Assembly (NCBI GenBank): GCA_904502075.1
Contig: CAJGDL010000012.1
Location: 1 to 20,736, forward strand
Direction: 5' to 3'
DNA length: 20,736 nt
From: an uncultured Alistipes sp.
GTDB taxonomy: Bacteria > Bacteroidota > Bacteroidia > Bacteroidales > Rikenellaceae
The notes under the pieces are model-generated. The model was not told the origin of the DNA, did no database searches, and saw only the letters and a list, made by a program, of their open reading frames with translations. The position numbers were made by a program, and so were the translations under genes. This document shows positions 6,885 through 14,258 of the stretch, piece after piece (position 1 is the stretch's first letter; each line of letters begins with the position of its first letter).

Positions 6885-7955
6885 ATGGAGAGAAATCATA
6901 TGGGAGCCTTGCAGCTGGATCGCGAGGAGCTAACACGCCTTCAGGAACTATTGTCCAAAGAGCCTTTGCGAATCGTTCTTTTGGCCCACACCAACCCCGA
7001 CGGGGATGCCGTGGGATCGGCCCTGGCGTGGGCACATCAACTCGAACGCCTGGGACACACCGTACACCTGATTGCCCCCAACAAGTACCCCTATTTCCTG
7101 GACTGGATGCCCCGCATCGGAGAGGTGATTATCCACCGTCAGGAGCCCGAGCGTGCCGAACGCCTGGCCGAAGAGGCTGACGTGATCTTCTGCATGGACT
7201 TCAACGGTATCGCCCGCCTCGAGGCCCTGGGTGAGGCGATTGAGCGCAACACCTCGGCCGTGCGCGTGCTGATCGACCACCACCTGCAACCCTCCGAGCC
7301 CTACCACATCCGCTTCTCCCACCCCGAAAGCTCCTCGACCGCCTTTTTGGTCTACACGCTCATCCTCGAACTCTTCGGACGCGAGTACTTGACGCGCGAG
7401 ATCGCCGAGTGCCTCTATGTGGGTATGATGACCGATACGGGCAACTTCTCGTTCTCGTTCCTGACCCCCGCCCTCTACCGCGCCGTGGCCGACCTTGCCG
7501 AGACGGGAATCGATATCCCAACCCTGCACAACAGCGTCTACAACGCCTACTCGCCCCAGCGAGCCCGCCTCTTCGGCTATGTGATTCATCGCAAGATGAA
7601 GTTCTTGAAACACAACACAGTGGCCTATATGTCGCTCACCGAGGAGGAGATGCGTCGCTACTACTTCCAGCAGGGCGATAGCGAGGGCTTCGTGAACTAC
7701 CCGCTCACAGTCGGCAAGATGAAGATGTCGGCCATGTTCCTCCAGCACCACACCTTCATCCGCATCTCGTTGCGCTCGCGTGGCGATGTGGATGTGAACC
7801 TCTTTGCCCGCCGCTACTTCGAGGGCGGAGGCCACAAAAATGCCGCCGGAGGCAAGTCTTATCTCTCGATGGAGGAGACGATCGAAAAATTCAAGGCTGC
7901 CGTCGAAGAGTTCGCCGCCGAAGGGGGGCTCAAGGGCGGATCGAACAACGGTTAG
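6885..7955 (+). CDS. nrnA: DHH/DHHA1 phosphoesterase, NrnA-like oligoribonuclease / pAp phosphatase
   Basis: NrnA-type enzymes degrade short RNA oligonucleotides and dephosphorylate 3',5'-pAp; relatives hydrolyse c-di-AMP products. Metal ligands are visible: H35-x3-D39-x-D41 in HTNPDGD, D105 (CMDFNG), D131-H132-H133 (LIDHH) and D184 (MTDTGNF). The DHHA1 substrate-binding motif GGGHKNAAGG is at 314-323. Length of 356 residues is slightly above typical. A second ATG five codons in (6900) is an alternative start. The gene follows its own promoter and is 16 nt upstream of the next gene. Family is secure; the exact substrate is not settled by sequence. Confidence 0.92.
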   Translation: MERNHMGALQLDREELTRLQELLSKEPLRIVLLAHTNPDGDAVGSALAWAHQLERLGHTVHLIAPNKYPYFLDWMPRIGEVIIHRQEPERAERLAEEADVIFCMDFNGIARLEALGEAIERNTSAVRVLIDHHLQPSEPYHIRFSHPESSSTAFLVYTLILELFGREYLTREIAECLYVGMMTDTGNFSFSFLTPALYRAVADLAETGIDIPTLHNSVYNAYSPQRARLFGYVIHRKMKFLKHNTVAYMSLTEEEMRRYYFQQGDSEGFVNYPLTVGKMKMSAMFLQHHTFIRISLRSRGDVDVNLFARRYFEGGGHKNAAGGKSYLSMEETIEKFKAAVEEFAAEGGLKGGSNNG

Positions 7956-7971
7956 CAGGGAAGTAGAACCT

Positions 7972-9819
7972 ATGAAGAATCGAATCTGTTTCCTACTGAA
8001 ACTCTTCTTCGGAGTGGCCCTTTGGATGGCCCTTTTAAAGATCCCCTTTATGCTCCTCCACCTTCGGGAGGGGCTTTCGATTTCTAACCTCCTGCAGGTG
8101 CTCGGCCATGGCTGGTCGCTTGATCTCACCGTGGCCGGCTACATCACGGCACTCCCGCTACTCTTGCTGCTCCTCTCGCTTTGGCTTCCCCTCACAGAAC
8201 AGCGATGGCGCACCTTGATCCATCTCTACCTGACACCTATAGCCCTTCTTGCCGCAGCCATATTCACCCTCGACCTCGGACTCTACGGCTATTGGGGCTA
8301 CCGCATCGACTCCTCGGTATTGATCTACCTGAGCACTCCGCGTGAGGCCATGGCTTCGCTCACCCCCACCGATTGGATTGGAGGAGTCATCGCCTTTCTA
8401 CTGATCTTCGGTGGTTATTTCGGCCTTTTTCGATTCATTACATCTACCCTGAAAATAAAAAAACTCGCCCTCTCCACCCGCCTTTGGGGCACTCCGCTCT
8501 TCCTGTTGTTGGGCGGCCTCTGTTTTTTGGCCATTCGTGGCGGAGTGAGTGTCACCACGGCCAACATCAGCCAGGTCTACTTCAGCCCCGATCAGCAACT
8601 CAACCACGCGGCGGTAAACCCCCTCTTTTCGCTCCTCTCCACCTTGGGCGACGAGAAGGATATGGAGCCCCAATACCTCTTCTTCGACGAAGAGGAGCGT
8701 GTTCGGAATTTCGAACTGCTTCGCGGAGATCGCCCCGACACCCTCTCCGGGCCCTCGCTCCTGCGCGAACCTCGTCCCGATGTCGTGGTGGTCTTGTTGG
8801 AGAGTTTTGGCCGGTGCTTTGTCGATGAATGGGTCGAAGGAGAGCCCGTAACGAGCCATCTCCTGCGTTGGAAAGAGCAGGGCCTTTGGTTCGAAAACTT
8901 CTACGCCAACTCCTTCCGCACGGATCGTGGCGAGGTGGCCATCCTCAATGGCTATCCGGCCCAAACCCGCATGTCGATCATGAAGTACCCCAATAAGAGC
9001 CACTCGCTCCCCTCGCTGGCCCGCTCCCTGGGACGCGAGGGCTACGAGTCAACCTTCGTCTATGGCGGAAACCTCAACTTCACGGATCAGGCCTCCTACA
9101 TGTATGCCACGGGATGGCAACGGCTGATCTGGCAGAAGGATCTCTCGCTCGATGCCCCGCAGTCGAAGTGGGGCTATGCCGACGATGTGATGGGCGAACT
9201 CTTCGCCGAGGAGGTGCTGCGTCTCACGGAGCCCGACCCCGCAGGCCGCAACCCGCAGCTCCTGGGCTGGCTCACCCTCTCAAGCCACGAACCCTTCGAG
9301 GTTCCCTACGAAAAATTCGACCACAAGATCTTGAATGCCGTGGCCTTTACCGACGAACAGGTGGGACATCTGCTCGACCGCCTGCACCAAAGCCCCGCCT
9401 GGGAGCACCTGTTGGTCATCCTGGTGGCCGACCACGGATTCCTCTACCCCGAGACGGTGGCCTACAACAGCGAGGAGCGCCACCGCATCCCGATGCTCTG
9501 GGTTGGAGGGGCTCTGCGTGAGCCGGGGGTCGTGGAGGAGTTTGCCTCGCAGAGCGATCTGGCAGCCACCCTGATGGCCCAACTGGGCATCGCACACGAC
9601 GACTACCTCTTCAGTCGCAATATCTTCGACCCCTCGACCCCCAAGTTTGGTTACTGGTGCTTCAACGACGGATTCGGCGTGGCCGACCGCAACGGCGTGA
9701 CCCGCTACGACTGCACCTCGGATCGTGTACAAGAGAACCAAGGCGCGGGCGAATCCGAGCGACTCCTCATGGGCAAAACCCTCCTGCAAACCACCTACAA
9801 AGATATCCGAGAACGATAA
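7972..9819 (+). CDS. LTA synthase-like membrane phosphotransferase (alkaline phosphatase/sulfatase superfamily)
   Basis: A 615-residue protein with about five N-terminal membrane segments (roughly residues 1-200) and a C-terminal extracytoplasmic sulfatase-fold domain. Catalytic positions of the LtaS/OpgB/MdoB group are present: E277 (LLESFGR), nucleophile T317 (FRTDRGE), and D487-H488 (VADHGFL). Spacing matches that known for LtaS (Glu-Thr-Asp-His). Such enzymes move phosphoglycerol or phosphoethanolamine head groups from phospholipids onto envelope glycans. In an LPS-bearing organism a teichoic acid product is unlikely, so the acceptor is probably a glycan, lipid A or periplasmic sugar (inference). 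ATG 7972 was chosen because the upstream frame overlaps nrnA without a membrane segment. It is 16 nt after the nrnA-like gene. Confidence 0.9.
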   Translation: MKNRICFLLKLFFGVALWMALLKIPFMLLHLREGLSISNLLQVLGHGWSLDLTVAGYITALPLLLLLLSLWLPLTEQRWRTLIHLYLTPIALLAAAIFTLDLGLYGYWGYRIDSSVLIYLSTPREAMASLTPTDWIGGVIAFLLIFGGYFGLFRFITSTLKIKKLALSTRLWGTPLFLLLGGLCFLAIRGGVSVTTANISQVYFSPDQQLNHAAVNPLFSLLSTLGDEKDMEPQYLFFDEEERVRNFELLRGDRPDTLSGPSLLREPRPDVVVVLLESFGRCFVDEWVEGEPVTSHLLRWKEQGLWFENFYANSFRTDRGEVAILNGYPAQTRMSIMKYPNKSHSLPSLARSLGREGYESTFVYGGNLNFTDQASYMYATGWQRLIWQKDLSLDAPQSKWGYADDVMGELFAEEVLRLTEPDPAGRNPQLLGWLTLSSHEPFEVPYEKFDHKILNAVAFTDEQVGHLLDRLHQSPAWEHLLVILVADHGFLYPETVAYNSEERHRIPMLWVGGALREPGVVEEFASQSDLAATLMAQLGIAHDDYLFSRNIFDPSTPKFGYWCFNDGFGVADRNGVTRYDCTSDRVQENQGAGESERLLMGKTLLQTTYKDIRER

Positions 9820-9866
9820 TAACTTAACAAACAATAAAATTAGTAACCTTAAAAAATTTGATGATT

Positions 9867-11276
9867 ATGAAAAATTTCAAGATCTGCGTATTGGCTGTGT
9901 GGGGGATTCTTTCGGTCTCCTGCGGGCTGGATCCGGTGGAGTGGCAGGAGCCGGATAGGGGCTCGGAGCAGATGGCCGTGGTGATCGATCCGCTGATCAG
10001 CCGTGTCACGGGCACCGCGTTTAATACGGGCGATCGAATCGGTTTGAAAATTTCAAATAGCGAAGGGGTATATCTTGAAAACCAGCCACTCACCTATAAC
10101 GGCACTCTCTTTACGGGTTCCGACCTCATTTGGTACAACAACATCAACCTGAAGGCCGACTTGGTGGCCTACTATCCCTATCAGGAGTCGAGCGCACCGA
10201 GCACCTTCACCATCGCCACCGATCAGTCGGCAAGCGGCTTTGCGACCTCGGATCTGCTCGCCGCCACCAAGACGAATGTTACCCCCTCCACCTCGGCTGT
10301 TCCGATGATCTTTTATCACCTGCTCTCCAAGATCTCGATCGAAATCACCAACGCCTCGGATGGCCAGATCACCTCGATCCAATTGGGTGGATCGCGCCCC
10401 TCGGCTACGGTAGATTTGGCCAATCGTCGGGTGGCGGTCAGCATGGCGACCGAGAACGTCAACATCATCCCGCACACCAAGAGTGCAGGCTCTCGCTACG
10501 AGGCGATCGTCGTCCCGCAAGAGTGTGCCCTTACCTTGACCGTAGCAACCAACGACGGCAAGACCCACACCCATACCATGGTGGAGAGTGAACTGCTGGG
10601 CGGCAAGATCTATACGTTGGCCGTAACCCTCACCAACATCGACCTTTCGGCCTCGCTGAGTGGCCAAATCGAGGATTGGGAACAAGGGGGTGTCATTGAG
10701 GAGTCGAACAACGACAAGATCGAACTCCCCGAAACGGGCGGTTTGAGCTACGGAGGGGTCTCCTATGCCACCGCAACCCTGGCCGATGGCCGCGTTTGGA
10801 TGGTGGAGAACCTGCGCTACAACCCGGCCGGTAGTGGTGCATTGGCCGCAGGGGTATACCTCCCGGGCGAGACGCTCACCTCGGAGCAGGATCTCACCAC
10901 CTACGGATTGCTCTATACGGCCGCTGCCGCGTTGGGGGTCTCGGAGATCACCGGCGACAACGCCGCCTCGCTGGAGGGGTCGCAGGGCCTCTGCCCCGAG
11001 GGGTGGCACCTCCCCACCGAGGGCGAGTTCAAGGCCCTCTTTGCTGCCTATCCCGAGGGACTCCCTGCCGAGTTTTCGTTTGAAACGCCCTACTGGTATG
11101 CCACTGATAGGTATGTGGCCAATCCGGATGGAGCGATCCTGCTGACCTCCACGCCGACAAGCGTGGCCAAGAGTACGAAGATTCAGGTGGCCCTCTTCTA
11201 TACGAACGGAACCACCTCCACAAACAACAAAACGAATACCTTGGCTCTGCCCATGCGTTGCATCAAGAATCAATAG
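9867..11276 (+). CDS. Fimbrillin (Mfa-like) family lipoprotein with C-terminal FISUMP domain
   Basis: A 469-residue predicted lipoprotein. The N-terminus is MKNFKICVLAVWGILSVSC with the likely lipidated Cys at residue 19. An Mfa-like/fimbrillin-type domain follows (about 30-275): FNTGDRIGLKISNSEG, DLVAYYPYQ, FYHLLSKISIEITN, KIYTLAVTLTN and a closing IEDWEQGG, all typical of Bacteroidales pilus and surface subunits. The last ~180 residues carry the FISUMP pattern (GVSYATATLADGRVWMVENLRYN, EGWHLPTEGEFKALF, ALPMRCIKN). Start at ATG 9867 or 9861 is possible. It is probably a surface-anchored adhesin or minor pilus subunit; no assembly genes or partner fimbrillins are adjacent. The gene ends just before a strong terminator. 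Confidence 0.87.
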   Translation: MKNFKICVLAVWGILSVSCGLDPVEWQEPDRGSEQMAVVIDPLISRVTGTAFNTGDRIGLKISNSEGVYLENQPLTYNGTLFTGSDLIWYNNINLKADLVAYYPYQESSAPSTFTIATDQSASGFATSDLLAATKTNVTPSTSAVPMIFYHLLSKISIEITNASDGQITSIQLGGSRPSATVDLANRRVAVSMATENVNIIPHTKSAGSRYEAIVVPQECALTLTVATNDGKTHTHTMVESELLGGKIYTLAVTLTNIDLSASLSGQIEDWEQGGVIEESNNDKIELPETGGLSYGGVSYATATLADGRVWMVENLRYNPAGSGALAAGVYLPGETLTSEQDLTTYGLLYTAAAALGVSEITGDNAASLEGSQGLCPEGWHLPTEGEFKALFAAYPEGLPAEFSFETPYWYATDRYVANPDGAILLTSTPTSVAKSTKIQVALFYTNGTTSTNNKTNTLALPMRCIKNQ

Positions 11277-11294
11277 GAAGAACCGCTCCATAAC

Positions 11295-11329
11295 AAAAAA
11301 TGAGTCGCTCTTTGCGACTCATTTTTTTT
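11295..11329. terminator. Bidirectional Rho-independent terminator
   Basis: A 14-bp perfect stem: AAAAAATGAGTCGC (11295-11308) pairs with GCGACTCATTTTTT (11314-11327), loop TCTTT, followed by a run of T to 11329. The A-run on the left means it works from both sides, ending the lipoprotein gene on the plus strand and the AraC gene on the minus strand. Confidence 0.93.
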
Positions 11330-11388
11330 GTAATCTCCCACTACTATTCTCGTAAAAGATGGAGGGTGAGTGGAGGGTGGACAAGGTG

Positions 11389-12255
11389 CTACGCCACCTC
11401 CTTGCGATGGGCCGTGCGATAACTCGACGGGGTATGGCCGTAGGCCTTTTTGAAGAGTTTGATGAAGTGTGAGGTGTTGGGGAAAGAGCACTGCAAGCCG
11501 ATCTCGGAGACCGACTTCGAGGTGGAGATCAGTAGTAGGCGCGAATGTACGAGCCGCTGACGAATGAACCACTTGTGGGGAGGCATCTCGTAGATGCGCC
11601 GAAACTCTTTCTTGAAGGAGGTGAGCGAGCGGTGGGTCTTGCGAGCCAACTCCTCGATCGAACACTCGCTGAAGATGTGGCCATAGACAATCTGCTCGAA
11701 ATTCTCCTTGTTGGTATCCATGCTGGTTAAGATTTTGCTCTTCAAACAGCAATCCTCGTGCGAGACGATGTGGTAGATCAACTCGGTCATTTTGAAGTTT
11801 TCGGCAGTCGAATCGAGGTGATTCTCCCCTTGGAGGTACTGCGCGGCCCCAAGGAATATTCCGCGCAGAGCCGACCAGGCGGGCATGATCACCTCCGAGG
11901 AGGTGCGACAGGTCGGACAGTGGTGGTTGTTCGAGATATTGAGGCGGTAGGTGATGTTCAGATGCAGGAGGATTCGTTGTAGTTCGTCGGGGTTGTAATA
12001 GAATACGATCTGTTCAAAGGGGCGATCACCCTCGGGAATCTCTTCGGTGTAGTGGAGCCCGATCCCCAAAAAGAAGATATCGCCTTTCTGCAATACCTGT
12101 CGCTGGTCGCCGCTGTGGATATACTTGGTTCCTTGCACCACATAGCCCACGGCATTGCGCGCATAATACTGCGACCTTACACCGCTTGTTGTCTGCTCGA
12201 CATATTTCACCACCGTCGGTTGTGTCAAGCCCTCCTGTTGAATCATCTGTGCCAT
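11389..12255 (-). CDS. AraC family transcriptional regulator
   Basis: A 288-residue regulator. The N-terminal part (about 1-110) has a cupin-like pattern (GYVVQGTKYIHSGDQRQVLQKGDIFFLGIGLHYTEEIPEG) that usually senses a ligand. It also contains a CPTC pair near residue 115. The C-terminal ~95 residues hold two helix-turn-helix motifs of the AraC/XylS type (CSIEELARKTHRSLTSFKKEFRRIY and SVSEIGLQCSFPNTSHFIKLFKKAYGHTPSSYR). ATG 12255 is preceded by a TAnnTTTG promoter. It converges on the fimbrillin-family gene, which is a plausible but unproven target. Signal and regulon are unknown. Confidence 0.93.
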   Translation of the reverse strand: MAQMIQQEGLTQPTVVKYVEQTTSGVRSQYYARNAVGYVVQGTKYIHSGDQRQVLQKGDIFFLGIGLHYTEEIPEGDRPFEQIVFYYNPDELQRILLHLNITYRLNISNNHHCPTCRTSSEVIMPAWSALRGIFLGAAQYLQGENHLDSTAENFKMTELIYHIVSHEDCCLKSKILTSMDTNKENFEQIVYGHIFSECSIEELARKTHRSLTSFKKEFRRIYEMPPHKWFIRQRLVHSRLLLISTSKSVSEIGLQCSFPNTSHFIKLFKKAYGHTPSSYRTAHRKEVA

Positions 12256-12428
12256 AATTTTTTGGTGTTTTGTAAATTATTACACAAATGTAGGAATAAA
12301 AAGGCAATATGTTATTGTAATTTTAAAAATATAATTGCCTGCCTTATAAAAAAGACCTTACACAACATTTTCGGGTTTTTCGGAAGATGCCGCGCGTTTG
12401 GTGTGGGGAGAAAGAGGCACTCCTGCAA
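12256..12428. other. Intergenic region between AraC gene and membrane protein gene
   Basis: A 173-bp gap, AT-rich near the AraC start and GC-richer near the membrane protein stop. Apart from the AraC promoter no gene, clear terminator or repeat was seen. Confidence 0.7.
12285..12292 (-). promoter_or_regulatory. Bacteroidota-type -7 promoter box for the AraC gene
   Basis: On the minus strand TACATTTG matches TAnnTTTG exactly, 29 nt upstream of the AraC start. The surrounding region 12256-12360 is AT-rich. No convincing TTTG -33 box was found at the usual distance, as is common for regulated promoters. Confidence 0.6.
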
Positions 12429-13403
12429 TCAGAGGAAGAGGCGCAGCAAGGTAAGCAGGATTAGCAAGGCATAGAGACCATTGGCCAGCGGGCGCTTCAG
12501 GCGCACGAAGAGGAAGGGGAGAAAGATGGCCACAGGAATTGCCAAGAGCACAAAACCATTGGAGGTCGCGGAGGGCATCCACATCGAGAGCAACGCCAGC
12601 AGCAACATCCAGGCGTGGAGCATCAAAATGGCTCGTGCCTTGGAGGTGGCGGCATAGATGTCGCTGAGGTAGTAGAAGAGGGCACAGAGGGTAGCCGCCA
12701 AAAGCACCACCAATTGGGCTATTAAGAGGGGGGAGGCCCCATCGAAGAGGCGCAAATGGTCGGGGAAAGTATAACAAGCGACCATCTGCTGCAGGGGAAC
12801 CCCTCCTTGACCGGTGATGGCCCAATGCAGATAGCAGAGGGACCCCATCGGGAAGAGAGCTCCGCAGAGCAGTACGATCCATTCGCGGAGCGTACGCTTG
12901 AAGAGGATCGTAACCAGCGGAAGGAGCAACAGCAGGGGGAGTGCCGGGGCATAGAGAGTTGGCAGTATGCCCAAATAGAGGGCCCCGCGAAAGAGGCTCG
13001 AAAAGGCGTAGCCGTTGCGATAAGAGACACAGAAATTGCGCATGGCGCGTGTCAGCAAAAAGGCAGACAACGCCCCGAGCAGGAAGTGATTGTCTAAGAA
13101 GATGCCACATGCCACCATGCCATAGAGCGGAATGGCCAGGAGGGTGTTTCCGGTGTAGAGGCTGTGTCGCAACCCCATGCGCCCCAAGGTCAGGGCCGCA
13201 GCGGCATGCAGGAGCAACCAAAGGCTCCAGGCCAGGCGTGGGAAGCGAAGCTGAAAGGCCGTCACCCACGCCTCGGGCAGGGTCTCGACGGCCACAAAAC
13301 TCTCCGGAGCAAACGAAAGTCCCTGCTTGCGCACAAGCATAGCCGCCAACAACAAGAGGAGTGTCGGAAAGGCCACGAGCAAGGGCTGACGCGTGATGTT
13401 CAT
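12429..13403 (-). CDS. Polytopic membrane protein of unknown function (DUF6427-like)
   Basis: A 324-residue protein with about eight to ten hydrophobic segments, beginning PLLVAFPTLLLLLAAMLV and ending LYALLILLTLLRLFL. Several short basic loops separate them (TRAMRNFCVSYRNGYAFSSLFRG, LFKRTLREW, SKARA). The middle segment LGILPTLYAPALPLLLLLPLVTILFKRTLREWIVLLCGALFPMG is similar in pattern to Bacteroidota DUF6427 membrane proteins, from memory only. No catalytic motif is visible. It is separated from kdsC by about 309 bp of non-coding DNA with its own promoter, so it is a separate unit. Function unknown. Confidence 0.8.
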   Translation of the reverse strand: MNITRQPLLVAFPTLLLLLAAMLVRKQGLSFAPESFVAVETLPEAWVTAFQLRFPRLAWSLWLLLHAAAALTLGRMGLRHSLYTGNTLLAIPLYGMVACGIFLDNHFLLGALSAFLLTRAMRNFCVSYRNGYAFSSLFRGALYLGILPTLYAPALPLLLLLPLVTILFKRTLREWIVLLCGALFPMGSLCYLHWAITGQGGVPLQQMVACYTFPDHLRLFDGASPLLIAQLVVLLAATLCALFYYLSDIYAATSKARAILMLHAWMLLLALLSMWMPSATSNGFVLLAIPVAIFLPFLFVRLKRPLANGLYALLILLTLLRLFL

Positions 13404-13628
13404 GCGATTTTTATGCTATTTAGAGCGATATATTCAGTTTTACCCTATCGGAAACAAGGTCCCCGATTTTTGTCTGGAACCTCGCTCTCCGCGGAATGAT
13501 TACAGCGGATCCCAAACAAACCAACCGCCTGCGGCAGCATGGAAAGTAAAACTGATAATTTATACATTTTTATCCGAAGTTGAAGCCTTCGGGCGAACAA
13601 TTTGCCGCCCCCGAGACTTTTCTTGCAA

Positions 13629-13636
13629 CAAAGATA
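13629..13636 (-). promoter_or_regulatory. Bacteroidota-type -7 promoter box in the kdsC-membrane protein gap
   Basis: Minus-strand TATCTTTG matches TAnnTTTG exactly. About 20 nt upstream lies a T-rich TTTTCG (13656-13661) that could act as the -33 element and falls inside the loop/arm of an 11-bp palindrome. Predicted transcription runs toward the membrane protein gene through a structured leader. Confidence 0.6.
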
Positions 13637-13644
13637 GCACTATT

Positions 13645-13676
13645 TTTTCACGATCGAAAATTTTGGATCGTGAAAA
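13645..13676. promoter_or_regulatory. Perfect 11-bp palindrome overlapping the -33 region (operator candidate)
   Basis: TTTTCACGATC (13645-13655) and GATCGTGAAAA (13666-13676) are perfect inverted repeats with a 10-nt centre that is itself nearly symmetric (GAAAATTTTG). There is no T-tract after either arm, so it is not a normal intrinsic terminator. Its place over the -33 region of the adjacent promoter suggests a dimeric regulator site (inference). Confidence 0.55.
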
Positions 13677-13697
13677 CTCAAAATCGGGCTCCCGCCC
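13673..13697 (-). terminator. Weak terminator-like hairpin after kdsC
   Basis: On the minus strand GGGC-GGGA-GCCC (13697-13686) makes a short stem with a GNRA-type loop, followed by GATTTTGAGTTTT. It begins about 16 nt after the kdsC stop. The stem is only 4 bp, so the call is weak. Confidence 0.3.
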
Positions 13698-13712
13698 CGC
13701 CGACAAAGGGTG

Positions 13713-14258
13713 CTACTGCGAAACGGCGTCCCTCGAGCAGGTTACCCCGTCCGAGTTTTTGGCCCAATCGCCACGGGCACGCAACACCTGCTCGATGATG
13801 TCGCGCACACAGCCGCGCCCACCATCGAACTCCGAGACGTAGCGCGAAGCCTCGATCACCTCCATGGCCGAGTCGGCCGGGCAGACCGGGATGCCCACAG
13901 CCTGCATACACTCCAGGTCGGGGATATCATCGCCCATGTAGATAATATTTTCGCGGTTCAGGTTGTACTTTCTGCAGTAGTCGTCCAGGGCGGCCATCTT
14001 GTTCGAGCAGTCGAGGTAGATATCCTCGATATGGAGCATCTTGAGGCGATAACTCAAGTTCTCGCCACGGCCCCCCGTGATGATGCAGATCTTATAGCCC
14101 ATCTTGATGGCATAGGCAATTGCATAGCCATCCTTGGCGTGGTACTTGCGGATAAAATCTCCGTCGCGTGTAGGGATGATGCCGCCGTCGGTCAGCACAC
14201 CGTCCACATCGAAGATCATCGCCTCGGTCTTCAGAATGTCCTCTTTGAAGTTTCCCAT
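13713..14258 (-). CDS. kdsC: 3-deoxy-D-manno-octulosonate 8-phosphate phosphatase KdsC (HAD family)
   Basis: KdsC removes phosphate from Kdo-8-phosphate in the synthesis of the Kdo sugar of LPS inner core. The 181-residue, capless (C0) HAD protein has motif I FDVDGVLTDGG with D17/D19, motif II ITGGR (T61), K87 in DCSNK, and motif III MGDDIPDLECM (D110/D111). The segment GENLSYRLKMLHIEDIYL and the C-terminal GGRGCVRDIIEQVL are family hallmarks. The start overlaps the end of the DUF2520 gene by 28 bp, so the two are translationally linked. With LpxB at the other end of the window it supports LPS production. Confidence 0.93.
   Translation of the reverse strand: MGNFKEDILKTEAMIFDVDGVLTDGGIIPTRDGDFIRKYHAKDGYAIAYAIKMGYKICIITGGRGENLSYRLKMLHIEDIYLDCSNKMAALDDYCRKYNLNRENIIYMGDDIPDLECMQAVGIPVCPADSAMEVIEASRYVSEFDGGRGCVRDIIEQVLRARGDWAKNSDGVTCSRDAVSQ

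Larger units (their letters stand above)
13404..13712 (-). other. Structured non-coding region (probable leader or small RNA)
   Basis: No convincing protein gene occupies this stretch. Read on the minus strand it holds, in order: a possible weak terminator for kdsC, an 11-bp palindrome, a TAnnTTTG box, two overlapping hairpins (13591-13610: GGGCG/CGCCC; 13574-13592: CCGAAG/CTTCGG, loop 7), and a long-range 10-bp perfect pairing TCAGTTTTAC/GTAAAACTGA (13546-13555 with 13434-13443). The long-range pairing encloses two further 5-bp hairpins (13488-13509 and 13447-13467). The transcript would reach the membrane protein start after about 220 nt. No match to SRP RNA, tmRNA, RNase P RNA or tRNA was recognised. 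Confidence 0.5.

Noticed and set aside
6948..8129. 393-codon minus-strand frame across nrnA and the LTA-synthase-like gene
   Set aside because: It spans two well-supported plus-strand genes and has no family features; typical antisense shadow.
9820..9866. Promoter for the fimbrillin-family gene
   Set aside because: The gap is AT-rich (TAACCTTA, AAATTTG) but no proper TAnnTTTG box is found, so a promoter cannot be assigned with confidence.
10053..11291. 412-codon minus-strand frame opposite the fimbrillin-family gene
   Set aside because: The plus strand has a signal peptide, lipobox and two recognisable domains; the antisense product has none and runs into the terminator.
13645..13676. Intrinsic terminator for kdsC at the 11-bp palindrome
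   Set aside because: Neither arm is followed by a T-tract in its own direction of transcription, so an operator is a better explanation.
13404..13712. SRP RNA, tmRNA, RNase P RNA or 6S RNA in the intergenic region
   Set aside because: None of the conserved sequence signatures of SRP RNA, tmRNA or RNase P RNA was seen; 6S RNA cannot be excluded but the long-range stem does not close the predicted transcript ends.
13393..13842. Plus-strand frame across the kdsC downstream gap
   Set aside because: It overlaps the kdsC 3' end and the membrane gene start on the opposite strand, and the sequence is not protein-like; the region is better explained as non-coding.
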